Assembly (NCBI GenBank): GCA_022376465.1
Contig: JACDTU010000027.1
Location: forward strand, 248,001 to 312,000
Origin: Cubamyces lactineus
Lineage: Eukaryota; Basidiomycota; Agaricomycetes; Polyporales; Polyporaceae
Reading direction: 5' to 3'
DNA: 64,000 nucleotides
Position numbers and translations under genes: made by a program. This document shows, piece by piece, positions 29,144-39,128 of this stretch. Within the stretch, counting starts at the first letter, position 1. Each line of letters opens with the position of its first letter. The notes beneath the pieces are model-generated. The model was not told the DNA's origin, made no database searches, and saw only the letters and a program-made list of their open reading frames with translations.

Positions 29144-29455
29144 AAACGGTTTACAGAAGAACCGATCCTACAAATCCCAGATCTGGATAAGCCATTTCAA
29201 ATAGAGTGCGACATCAGCAAGATGTCACGTACTTGAGAGGTTACTTTGGGCCAAGTCACTGACTTCAGCCCAACTTCTCAACTTCATACACTTAGCCATA
29301 TACTTCAGAACTGCCTTCTGTCTTTGTGCACTTGGTAGATTTTCAGAGGTCTTGGTACACTTTCAGAGTGAATGCTAGGTACTTAGGCATGATCAAATAT
29401 ACTTATCTTACTTATTCCTGACTTATGGGTTGACTTCACATGGCATTGGGAATCA

Positions 29456-32400
29456 TCAAAAAGCTATTTCATGTGCATGGTGATCTGCGTACTTGTTTAC
29501 ATAGAAAGCAGTAAAGGCATCTAAAGAGTCTGTGTGTTGAAGAGTTGAAGGTAAAGGATCAGTGCCTGCCACACCAATAAGGTGTGCAGCTCGAAGAACA
29601 CAATCTAAATGAATCACTGACATAACTGGTAAGCCATGCAGATCCAACTGAGGCTCTACAATCCACATGCCCGTCTCATCACATGGAGTGTTCTTTGAAG
29701 GAACAAACCATGAGACAAGGGCGCATGGATATAAGACACCTGCAGCTGTTTTGAAAGAAAACAGGAGATGGACACGCACAACAGCCAAACCTCGGAAACC
29801 TGGCAGATCTTGATCATCAACCACATATGCACAATCATATCGTCCTGGCCCACCCCGCCATGTCTGACATGCACGGATACGCTCCCGTTTTATTCCCTTC
29901 ACTCCAGAGAGATCACTAGGGGCATGAAATACAGCAACAGCTGAAGGGAAGACTGAAACACGGGGTGGGCAGGGAGGAAAGGTAGAAGAATCTACATCTT
30001 CCAAGATCTCCTCATCAGGAGATTCCTGAATGTACAGGAAATGGCGAATGAGTTGTGGAAGTTCTAAAACACCCACAAACTCAGCCACACCTGCAGTGGT
30101 TCGAGGATATCCACGTGCTAAATGTCATCTCAGCAACATTCAAAAATCACTTCAAAAAGCTATCCAACTTACCTTTACGCTTGGCAAGCACCACTGTGGC
30201 AAGAACATCATCATCCACTGGGGCACAGTCCTCATCCTCCTGAAGGAGGGCCTGCTGCTCAACAGCTTCAGCTGGACCAACATCAACCTGGTCTTCATCT
30301 AAGCCCAGGCCAGCCCAGATGTCATCCTCATCAATCGAGGGAAGACGGCTGCAAGCACCGCTCAGCATACCACGTGCTAAAAAGTCAACACGGGCAGCTG
30401 CAAGCTTGTCAAGACGCTGATTGGTAAGCAGCATCTGACCAAGGGCCTCATAGCGGTTAGACCGCCGATAAGGCTCCTTGACAGCTTTGATATGCTTGGA
30501 CTCAGTGATTGATGAGCAGAGGCCATTTGGAGCACCATAAAGCTGAATCAGCCGCAAGTAGTGCATCAAGGCATGCTGACGAGGAAGAGAGATGCCATCC
30601 AGGCGCACACCTGCTTCCTCAAAGATAACACGGTCACGATGAAAACGTGACAATGCATCCTCGATCTCAGCTAATGTGCCTGTGGTGATGACATCCCGCC
30701 GCACCAGATAGCAGAACTCCAAGAATGCACTCAGAGCTCGCACCATCTGAGCAGGCACATAGCCCGCAATAGCTGGAAGGTAAACCTGCATAAAAGTACA
30801 TGAGTGGCCATGATTAATGGATTCTCAACACATATGCAGACAGACCTTCATCAGAGCCTTTGAATCATCACCTGTCCACTGCTTGAATCCACGTCCTTCA
30901 GGGAAACGACGGAGCCCAGGAAAGCTTGGCACTGCAGCAATGCTGGACACAAACATGAGCATATTGCATATTAGGACAGTGTACAAATTTCACTCACCGT
31001 CGATCAATATCAGCCAGAATGATAGCAGCTGCAGGCTTGCCATGCACAAGCTCAAGATACTTCTCCACCCAGGTCACCAAATGATCCTTGAAGGTGCCCT
31101 TGATGACCTGATGAAGAAGATCTGGCGAGAGCATCTCATGGATATCTGCTCGCGGAAAGCCCACTGTAAAGGGCTAGAAAAGGTTAGACATCTACTCTTA
31201 TGAGATGAGGGTAAGGCTTACTAGAAGGTCTCCTACAATGCCATACTCATCCCACAACCCCTTGAGATCTAACACATCGAACAGCACACGGGTGTGCACA
31301 TGAGAACGTGGTGATGCATCAGATTCATCAAGATGACTGTGATGGGCAGTACATCTAGAAACACATTGAATGACATGCACTACATGCAAAACAACTGGAA
31401 TACTTACTTCGCACACCATCCCTGAACAACGCAGGACAGTAATACTTGCTCCGGATAGTCTGCGATGTAGGGTCCAAGCCCATATATCACGCACCGAAAG
31501 TGGCCGTCAGCACAGCGAACCACCTCCGCCTTTGTCATCCCAGGCCGTAGAGACTGCAAGATGGTGTGGAGAGAGGTGTGGAAGAGCTGACGGCGGAATT
31601 TGCGGAACTTAGGATCCTTCGCATACTGACGATCAGCTACATCCAAGACACACAGTGAGCAACAAGTCGTAACAGCAAACACAAGTCTGAAACAATGCTT
31701 ACTCTTGGGGATAGAAAGGAACGCAACAAGAGAGACTGCATTGCGCTGCGCACGCCGGGCGGAATTATGCACCCAGCCGTTTGACAAGTACAACGGGTAA
31801 TACTCGTTTTGACCGGTGGCAACGGACACGGTGGTCTTGTCGCTCCCAAGGATGATAGGGCAGAACGCAGCGCCAGCCGCCTCGGGATCCTCACCAATGG
31901 TGTCCTACGTTGGTTGATGAGAGCTTGGTATGCCTTCAACTATTGATTGCTTACCGCCTGGGACCACACCCAGTCACCCGACATGAAATCCCCGTACTCC
32001 CGCTCATCACCATGGTAAACACGCCGCGGGGTGTAGTCCATCTCTGCAGTGAAATCTGGATTCGATAACTGCATGTGTAGTACACGATGAGGACAGCGGA
32101 ACCATACGGTATACTCCTTGTCCATCCACGGCGGTGGATCACGGGCTGGTCGAGGGCCAACGTACTTAATGACAAATGCCTGCCATGGTATGTCCGCAAG
32201 TGGGATCTGATCGATGGTGTCGAGCATGTCCTTCGCATCGGCGAAGGGTGGGTCCTGACCAGGAGGCAACGTCGCTGCCCACAGTTGCATGAGCTTGTTG
32301 ATATTCCCGGCGGACATCTGTTCCTTGCGGAACAGGAAATCACCGACCTCGAACTGAGGACAGGATTGAAACGGGTCGTAGTCCTCGGGACCTTTGGGAG

Positions 32401-32803
32401 GTAATGGTTGGGGTAGAGCGCCAGGGGGTAACGGTCATCCTGCTGCATCACATGGAGCACCTGTGCAAACATTATCATAAGTACACACACTGCAACTGAG
32501 GCCCAGTTACGTACCAGTAAGGACAGGATGTGTTTCCTCTATTCTCTCGCTGGGCACAGAGGGCATCGGGCTCGCTGAATGCTGACCTTGACGATGCTGT
32601 TCGTCATCAGGCTCAGGGCTCATGCCCATGTTGAAGTCGAACTCGAAGGGTGGCGGACTTGCTGCAGGCTCCGGCTGAACCTGCTGAGCTCCCGGATGCG
32701 CAGCCTGCGCATGCCGCGTACGTCCAGCAATTGTCTTGAAGAATCTTGTGCACCCTGCTTTGATACACGGAATGGTCGCGGCACGGAATTTGCGGCTGAG
32801 CAT
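29456..32803 (-). pseudogene. Plavaka-type transposase, multi-exon
   Basis: Catalyses cut-and-paste transposition of E. ATG 32803-32801. Exon 1 (to about 32513) has a C2H2 zinc finger (CIKAGC, then GRTRHAQAAH). Later exons on the minus strand: about 31955-32467 (WMDKEYTVWFR, FMSGDWVW), 31703-31904 (GSDKTTVSVATGQNEYYPLY), about 31410-31636 (SLRPGMTKAE, YIADYPEQVLL), then DIHEMLSPDLLHQ, AIAGYVPAQMV, CSSITESKHIKAVKEP and a C-terminal exon ending FYVNKYADHHAHEIA at 29456. Introns have GTAAGY donors. An in-frame TGA at 32435-32437 (exon 2) suggests the copy is dead unless splicing avoids it. Family assignment is from memory of agaricomycete proteins with these motifs; exon edges are approximate. 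Confidence 0.85.
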
Positions 32804-33388
32804 TGTGGAGCAGCTGGATGAGAGAGTGTACACGGGGTGAGGACTCGGAGTTGGAGCTGATAAGCATGGGTAGGAGATGCAGGCAACAAGAGGACAGCAA
32901 TGGGAAGACTCAAGTGGACCGCGGTACGAGGGGACAGCGACGCGACTCGGACAGGAGGATGGTGGCGTGTCCTCAAGAGAGGACGCTGGTGGTGCGAGAG
33001 GATGGCGGCGCGCTAACTTGAAGACGACTGTGGCGTGCTAAGACGACGGCGGCAGGAGAAGACGCCAGCGTAGAAGGGATAACTTGAGGGCGTGCCGCAA
33101 ACGTGATGTACGAGGAGATAGCGGCACAATGGGAGGATGGCGATGTGAACTCAAGAGGACGCTGGTGGTGCGAGAGGACAGCGGCAGGATCTTGAGAGGA
33201 CAGCAGTGCACCAAGAGTACGGTGGTGCGCTGAGAGGACGATGGAACAAGAGGGCAGCTGTGTTGAAGGGAGAGCTTGAGGGCGTGCCGGAAAGGTGAGG
33301 TGGTGGTAGAGAGAGGGCAGCGGTGGGAGAGGGGAGGGCACACAGCCTCGGCGAATGGAAACGGATGGCAGCACAAGAGGACAGTGGT
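32804..33388. repeat. Intergenic imperfect repeats of E, left of C1
   Basis: G/A-rich degenerate units of the type GAGAGGACAGCGGCAG. Similar units continue at 49986-50270 on the other side of C1. This is the shared upstream region of two divergent genes (transposase and accessory gene), so C1 landed in a likely bidirectional promoter. No gene seen. Confidence 0.6.
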
Positions 33389-33531
33389 TGTTACGACGAG
33401 CCTAGATCGGTCACGGCGAGCGACGTCCTAGGGATCGGACCAGAGGTCTCCAGTAGTTCGAGTCGAGTAGAGGTTCAGAGGAATAGGCAATGGATAACCA
33501 GGTCGAGCTGAGGATCCCGAGTGGATCCTCT

Positions 33532-34071
33532 TGTTACGCTTTCGAGCGTGACTCTTAAACTATCAAGCCTTAAGACGTCAATGAATAGAGAGCTTGTATC
33601 TATTCAGCTACTAGCCCTAGCTTGTCGAAGATAAGCGCGTAGTAGTATTTGCAGTTGAAAGCGAGTTAACGAGCAACCAAAGTCGTATTTCGCGAAGAGA
33701 CTGAAAGCTGAGGGTCGCTCTATGGCGTCGCCTCTTATATACATGTATACCAGCCTGTAGACGGAACGTTCTAGCGTATACAAGGACTTTCTGGTGCATA
33801 GTAGTCAGCGCTAGTCGAACCTAGTAACACTGTGGCAGTGCTGCTGTGTACTGTGCAGAAGCGCTGTGCACTGCGCGGAAGCGACTGTGCACTGTGCAGA
33901 AGTAACTGTGCATGGAAAGTCCTAGATAATACGAGACTGTTCCATAGAATCCGCCATATACAATCGTAGCTGGAGTCCCAGAGCCTACCATACTTGTATC
34001 GTACAGAGTAAGTACTAGAAACCGTTACCAGTTCGTCGAGACGTCGCAATACCTATTATACATTCGTAACA
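33532..34071 (-). repeat. 3' LTR of A3
   Basis: 540 bp, preceded (minus strand) by the polypurine tract AGCGGAGGGGGAGCTGA. Its U3 differs strongly from A1 over the distal part, but the promoter-proximal repeats, TATA box, R and U5 match. Confidence 0.93.
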
Positions 34072-34105
34072 TCAGCTCCCCCTCCGCTGAAGGTCGTCCT
34101 CGACC

Positions 34106-35401
34106 TTAGAGGTGAACGATAGCATTGTTTCTCTCGACGACCTCAGGACGGAAGACATCCAGGGAGATCTGGACGAGCTCCGCATCGCTACCTACTGCTC
34201 GAATGCAGTCCCATTGAGCAGTCTCTGCCGCCGACATGCCTAAAGCCTCGCGATAAGTAGTCGCGATGCGTTCAGCGTCGACCTTGAAGGCGGGGTAATT
34301 TCCACGCCGGGCGATGACATCGTCGATGAGTAGGGAGGCGGCTTGGGTGGTCCTGACTGAAGCTTCCGGCCATCGGAGATGGTATGCGACCATGATCCGA
34401 ACGTCAGAGATGCCGAAGGAACTGTTGGGGACCATGAAAATGTCGCCTCGAGAGTTGATGTATCCGAACCGATCTTCTCCGGTTCCACGAAAGAAACCGC
34501 ATCGTCCATGGGGTTCCTCGACGTGCTTGGTGATCGTAGTCGGGGGAGGAGGAGGCGGGGAAGGGGCCCTTACTGCGACTTTCAGGGCTTCGTGGAACTC
34601 CTCTTCCGAGAGCTCGTCGATCGTGCTAAGCTCTAGTTGTTCGAGCTCAGGGAGTAAGTCGAAAGACTCGACTTCCGAATAGGAGGAGTCAGAACTTGAG
34701 GAGGATAGGGTCGGGGTCGACCCCTCAACTGAAGTCGGACCCCATTTGATGGCTTCCTCCTCAGGATCAGGAGTGGAAACCTTCCAAGGGTCAGTCGAGG
34801 GAATGGACCATCCACCATCCGAGCGTACCTCGTCCTCGTCTTCTTCCTCATCCGAAGAATCGACCTCGATAGCTTGCGGGTAGTCATCGAGGCGTTGCGG
34901 CCAAAAGACATGCCCCCAACTATGCGTACCGTGTTGGTTACGCAGGGGCATCAGGTCCGAGAGTGCTCCCGCGACCTGAGGGTTAGCGAGCATAGAAATT
35001 ACTTTCTCTGCCGCTTGAACCACTGCCTGATAGGCCTCGCTCGCAACTTGAACTACCTTCTTCTTCTCGGACTTGGGCGCCGACGTTCTCTGGTTGTGTT
35101 TGATGAGAACAGAGTAAGAGGGGGCGGCCCTGGCGAGAGCGCGGTAGACGTCGATGAGGTCCTTGACCTCAGGAAGATGGGCAATACGGGCCTCGACATG
35201 GCTGTAGAGGTCGGGGTGCACGATGACCCAGCCGACACGATCGGCGAGGGTGCCTTCGTCGTTGCACGAGACGGTGTGTCGGGGAAGATGGTTGTAGAAA
35301 ACAGTGCGCCGTGCCCTAATAAAGTTGGGGGGACGGGGAATGTTGCGACGAGTCGCCTCAGAGAAACGACGACCAGTAAGACGAGTGTTGGTGTAGACCA
35401 T
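34106..35401 (-). CDS. ORF3 of A3: env-position protein of unknown function
   Basis: 431 residues, homologue of ORF3 of A1 with the same layout: basic globular N-terminus, acidic Ser/Asp-rich middle, poly-Pro stretch, conserved C-terminal domain (FFRGTGEDR, YHLRWPEASVRTT, LLIDDVIARRGN). Many substitutions relative to A1 but no frame break, which indicates selection on the protein. Begins 67 nt after the pol stop. Confidence 0.8.
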   Translation of the reverse strand: MVYTNTRLTGRRFSEATRRNIPRPPNFIRARRTVFYNHLPRHTVSCNDEGTLADRVGWVIVHPDLYSHVEARIAHLPEVKDLIDVYRALARAAPSYSVLIKHNQRTSAPKSEKKKVVQVASEAYQAVVQAAEKVISMLANPQVAGALSDLMPLRNQHGTHSWGHVFWPQRLDDYPQAIEVDSSDEEEDEDEVRSDGGWSIPSTDPWKVSTPDPEEEAIKWGPTSVEGSTPTLSSSSSDSSYSEVESFDLLPELEQLELSTIDELSEEEFHEALKVAVRAPSPPPPPPTTITKHVEEPHGRCGFFRGTGEDRFGYINSRGDIFMVPNSSFGISDVRIMVAYHLRWPEASVRTTQAASLLIDDVIARRGNYPAFKVDAERIATTYREALGMSAAETAQWDCIRAVGSDAELVQISLDVFRPEVVERNNAIVHL

Positions 35402-35468
35402 AGTGAATAGAGGAGAAATTTGTTCAGAAAATTCGAAGAGATATTGGGTGAGGAGTGGGTTGAGTCCT

Positions 35469-38400
35469 TCACGACAACTTGTGCCTCTTCTTATAGTTGC
35501 GCAAGATCGACTGCGCGTTCTTGAGATGTCTTTCTGGTTCCCAAGAATTTTCCGATGCGGGCCAGCCCTTCCAAGCCACTAGATACTGCTTTTGGGTACC
35601 TCTAGTGCGGTGGCTCAGAATTGCTTCTACCTCCCATTCCTCTCCTTCAGTTGATTCAGGAGTGGGAATCGGTGGAGGTCGGACATAGTCTGGTCCGTGC
35701 TCCTTAGTTGTGTGGTACGGGGTAAGTAGCGCTGCGTGGAAGACGGGGTGTATCTTCCATTTCTCCGGAAGCTTTAACTTAAATGTAACCGGTCCCAAGA
35801 CCTTGACGATGGTGAACGGTCCCACTCGTTTTGGAATCAACTTCCTGGAGACATATGGAAGCCTGAGGTTCTTTGTATCGAGAAGAACCTTGTCTCCGAG
35901 CTTCAGCGGAACTTGCGCAGCGGGGAGCCTTCTTGACATAGCTGCGGCGGCCTGCGCATGCGCCGCTATTGTATTCTCCCTGGCTTCCTGAAGACTTTGA
36001 AGCCTCTGCTCCGTACTTGGATGCTTTGGGGTGGTTCGGACTGTCCCAACGGCCTCTGGCTGAAACCCGTAGAGTAGCTCAAACGGGGATTTTCCCGTGA
36101 CAGAGTGTGTCCGCTGATTGTGCGCGAATTCGAATTGAGGCAGCAGTTTGGCCCAGTTCTCCGGATTGTTAGCACAGTAGAGCCGAAGTGCTAAGTCGAG
36201 TTCTTGATTTACTCGCTCCGTTTCCCCATCTGTCTGAGGATGGTAGGCCGTGCTGAGTGCCGTTTCAATTCCGAGGCTATTGTGTAGTTCTTTGAATGCC
36301 TTGGATATGAATTGCGGCCCTCGATCCGAGATGACCTTCGCAGGTAGTCCGAATCTGCGATACACATCCCTTTGCAGAATATCCATGGCTCCTTCTGCCG
36401 TAATATTCTTGGTGCAAGGGGAAAATACCGCTGCTTTGGATACATCATGGTCGACTACCACTTGGACGGCATTAAAACCATCCGATTCTGGTAGATCGGT
36501 GATATAATCCATGGTAATTGTCCGGAAAGGCCTAGTATCCCCACTGTGTTGAATGGGAATTAAGCCTGGTTTAATGGGATGCGTATTGACCTTGCTTGTT
36601 TGGCAAGCGGCGCAACCTTTGACATATTGCGCGATGAATTTCCGCATGCCTGGCCACATATATTCCCGTTTAACCAGATCATAGGTTTTCTGGACTCCTG
36701 GGTGTCCCATAATCGGTGCGTCGTGATGCATCTTGACTATATCACGATACAATTGATTATCTGGTGGAACGTATACTCTGTTCTTGTACAGGAGTATTCC
36801 GTCGTCGTCGGACCAATCTTCTGGTTTGCCGAACTCTGGGCGTTTGGTAGCCTTTCCTTTTAGAGTAATGTACTCTACTACCGAGTTGTCCCGTAGCTTG
36901 CTATCACGGATGCGCTCTTGTAGCTCAACGTTGACAGCTTTGGCAAAAAGTTCTGGCCCTAGTAATACGACGTCCTTGTTGTCATTTTCCCCCCCGTCAT
37001 GCCCTGATCTCCGAGAAAGGGCGTCTGCTTGAGTGAGGGATTTTCCGGGCTGGTGCTTGATTACGATGTTGAACTCCGAGAGGAATAAATGCCATCGCGC
37101 CTGTCTGCGATTTAACTTCTGCGCCGTACGGAAGTAGGTCAGATTTTTGTGATCTGATAGGATTTCTGTAGGGTGTGGGGAACCCTGCAAAAAATGTCGC
37201 CATGCTTCGAGAGCTCGAACAATGGCTAACAATTCTCTATCATAAATCTGATAGTTCCGTTCCGCAGGAGTAAAGGACTTGGACAAATAGGCACAAGGAT
37301 GCCATAGTCCATCCTCTCCTTGCTGTCGTAGTACAGCACCTGTTGCGACCTTAGAAGCATCGCACTCAATCTGAAATGGTTTCTCCGGATCCGGGATTTG
37401 TAGGATCGGTTCTTCAGTAAACCGCTTCTTGAGTGTATTGAATGCTTTCTGACAATCAGAGGTCCACAGAAAAGGCTGGTCCTTCTTGGTTAATTCCGTA
37501 AGGGGTCGGACTATCTTTGAATAATCCCGAATGAACCGTCGGTAGAAATTACCGAACCCTAGGAATGCCTGAACCTGCTTGACTGTTTTCGGTGGTTCCC
37601 ACTCGATAATTGCCTTGAGCTTTACTGGATCCATAGCGACTACCCCTGGCCGGATTATTGATCCTAGAAATTCGACTTCTTGTCTGTCGAATTCGCATTT
37701 TTCCGCCTTGAGGAATAGATCACTGTCTTGAAGTCGCTGTAAAGCTCTTCGCGTGCGTTTGTGATGGTCCTCGACATTGTCTGAGAATATCAGGATGTCG
37801 TCCATGTAAATGACCATCCATCCTTCCTGAAGCATGTCCCGGAAGAGATCGTTCATCATGTTCTGGAATGTGGCCGGTGCGTTGCACAAACCAAAAAACA
37901 TGACTGTCGGTTCGAACAATCCGCTGGGTGTTATAAACGCAGCTTTCCACTCATCACCCTCTTTGATGCGAACATTATTGTACCCTGCTCGCACGTCGAG
38001 CTTGGTGAATATTGTGGCCCCTTTCAGCCGGTCAATGATGTCGCTGATGAGCGGCAAGGGATATGCGTTTTTGATAGTCCCCTCGTTAAGAGCCCTGTAG
38101 TCTTGAACAGGTCGAAGACTCCCATCCTTCTTGGTGACAAAGAAAAATGGCGAGGCTAGTGGAGACTTGGATTTTCGAATGTAGCCCTTCTCGAGGTTCT
38201 CCGCAATGAATTTGTCGAGTTCTATACGTTCCGTATAGGTCAGAGGGTAGATTTTCCTCCAAGACCCCTTGGTATGATGGTCGAAGTCCTTCTTGAATTC
38301 GATAGCATGGTCCCATGGTCTCGAGGGCGGAAATCTACTTGCTGCCTTTTTCTCAAAGACCTGTCGATAGTCCTTTACAAAATCAGGTAGGATTTCGTCC

Positions 38401-39092
38401 AAGGTCTTCTCCTTCTGGTCTTTCTTCGCTGCTATAGCGATCTCCGTAGACTTATTAATCTTTCGGATTTTCTTCTTGCGGTACCATAGCTCGATGGCCC
38501 TCGAAGGATTAAATGTAAGCCTTTCGGAGTCTGGGTCTGCGTCGTCCTCGTCCGGTATAGCACGTACGAACGATACGACCAGATCTTGATTTAGAGGTTT
38601 TACTGGGAAATTCCACAGCATCCCTTCGGGTGGGTCGTGCTCGCATTGGTATTTATGGATCTGCTGCTGCTTCTTGATAATATCCGACTTGAAAGTAATG
38701 CGTCCACTTTCCCAGTCGATATTAGGATTGTACTTGCGGATCCATGGCATGCCGAATAAGACATCGTCCCGCCCAATGTCGGCCACATACCAATTTGTTG
38801 GGAGCTTCTTCCCGTGTAGATTAAATGTCCCCTCCACCCGATGGGTAATGGTTCCCATGCTATTAACGCTATCGTCCGCGTTCCGGAAAGTCAGAGTCTT
38901 CGGTAGTCTGACTGTCGGAAGATTGTACTTGTCCACAATCTTTTTATTGACGATCACGGCATCCGCACCAGTGTCGATGAGCCCCTTGATTTCGACGGCT
39001 TTGTCCTGAACCTGCATGTAACCGGGTATCAGCAGAGCACTGCGTCTCCGCTCTGTATTGGTTACAATAGTTACATGCAGTTCCTTGGGCAA
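35469..39092 (-). CDS. pol: Pol of A3: protease, RT, RNase H, integrase, chromodomain
   Basis: 1,207 codons from a TTG at 39092; entered by -1 frameshift from gag. Differs from A1 pol by only a scatter of residues (for example FYRRFIRDYS against FYRWFIRDYS; A1's Trp is the unusual one, since B, C and A2 also have Arg there). LIDTGA, YMDD, HHCC, D-D-E and chromodomain motifs are all present. Confidence 0.96.
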   Translation of the reverse strand: MPKELHVTIVTNTERRRSALLIPGYMQVQDKAVEIKGLIDTGADAVIVNKKIVDKYNLPTVRLPKTLTFRNADDSVNSMGTITHRVEGTFNLHGKKLPTNWYVADIGRDDVLFGMPWIRKYNPNIDWESGRITFKSDIIKKQQQIHKYQCEHDPPEGMLWNFPVKPLNQDLVVSFVRAIPDEDDADPDSERLTFNPSRAIELWYRKKKIRKINKSTEIAIAAKKDQKEKTLDEILPDFVKDYRQVFEKKAASRFPPSRPWDHAIEFKKDFDHHTKGSWRKIYPLTYTERIELDKFIAENLEKGYIRKSKSPLASPFFFVTKKDGSLRPVQDYRALNEGTIKNAYPLPLISDIIDRLKGATIFTKLDVRAGYNNVRIKEGDEWKAAFITPSGLFEPTVMFFGLCNAPATFQNMMNDLFRDMLQEGWMVIYMDDILIFSDNVEDHHKRTRRALQRLQDSDLFLKAEKCEFDRQEVEFLGSIIRPGVVAMDPVKLKAIIEWEPPKTVKQVQAFLGFGNFYRRFIRDYSKIVRPLTELTKKDQPFLWTSDCQKAFNTLKKRFTEEPILQIPDPEKPFQIECDASKVATGAVLRQQGEDGLWHPCAYLSKSFTPAERNYQIYDRELLAIVRALEAWRHFLQGSPHPTEILSDHKNLTYFRTAQKLNRRQARWHLFLSEFNIVIKHQPGKSLTQADALSRRSGHDGGENDNKDVVLLGPELFAKAVNVELQERIRDSKLRDNSVVEYITLKGKATKRPEFGKPEDWSDDDGILLYKNRVYVPPDNQLYRDIVKMHHDAPIMGHPGVQKTYDLVKREYMWPGMRKFIAQYVKGCAACQTSKVNTHPIKPGLIPIQHSGDTRPFRTITMDYITDLPESDGFNAVQVVVDHDVSKAAVFSPCTKNITAEGAMDILQRDVYRRFGLPAKVISDRGPQFISKAFKELHNSLGIETALSTAYHPQTDGETERVNQELDLALRLYCANNPENWAKLLPQFEFAHNQRTHSVTGKSPFELLYGFQPEAVGTVRTTPKHPSTEQRLQSLQEARENTIAAHAQAAAAMSRRLPAAQVPLKLGDKVLLDTKNLRLPYVSRKLIPKRVGPFTIVKVLGPVTFKLKLPEKWKIHPVFHAALLTPYHTTKEHGPDYVRPPPIPTPESTEGEEWEVEAILSHRTRGTQKQYLVAWKGWPASENSWEPERHLKNAQSILRNYKKRHKLS

Positions 39093-39128
39093 GTCAGGCG
39101 TCGTGTCTGCTTGCCTGCCTAAAAACCC
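39088..39128 (-). promoter_or_regulatory. -1 frameshift signal of A3
   Basis: Heptamer GGGTTTT (minus strand, 39128-39122) followed by TAG 39121-39119. The same 6-nt spacer and stem as in A1 follow; only one loop base differs, so the paired positions are conserved. Confidence 0.8.

Larger units (their letters stand above)
26976..29211 (+). pseudogene. pol: Pol of A2, 5' part (protease and most of RT)
   Basis: Protease and the connector are open from 26976 to the C solo LTR at 27820. RT resumes at 28240 after the GATCT duplication and is open with YMDD to about 29060. An 83-bp tandem duplication then shifts the frame, and at 29212 Plavaka E interrupts the RNase H start. The pieces align with 10441-12170 of A1. 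Confidence 0.9.
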
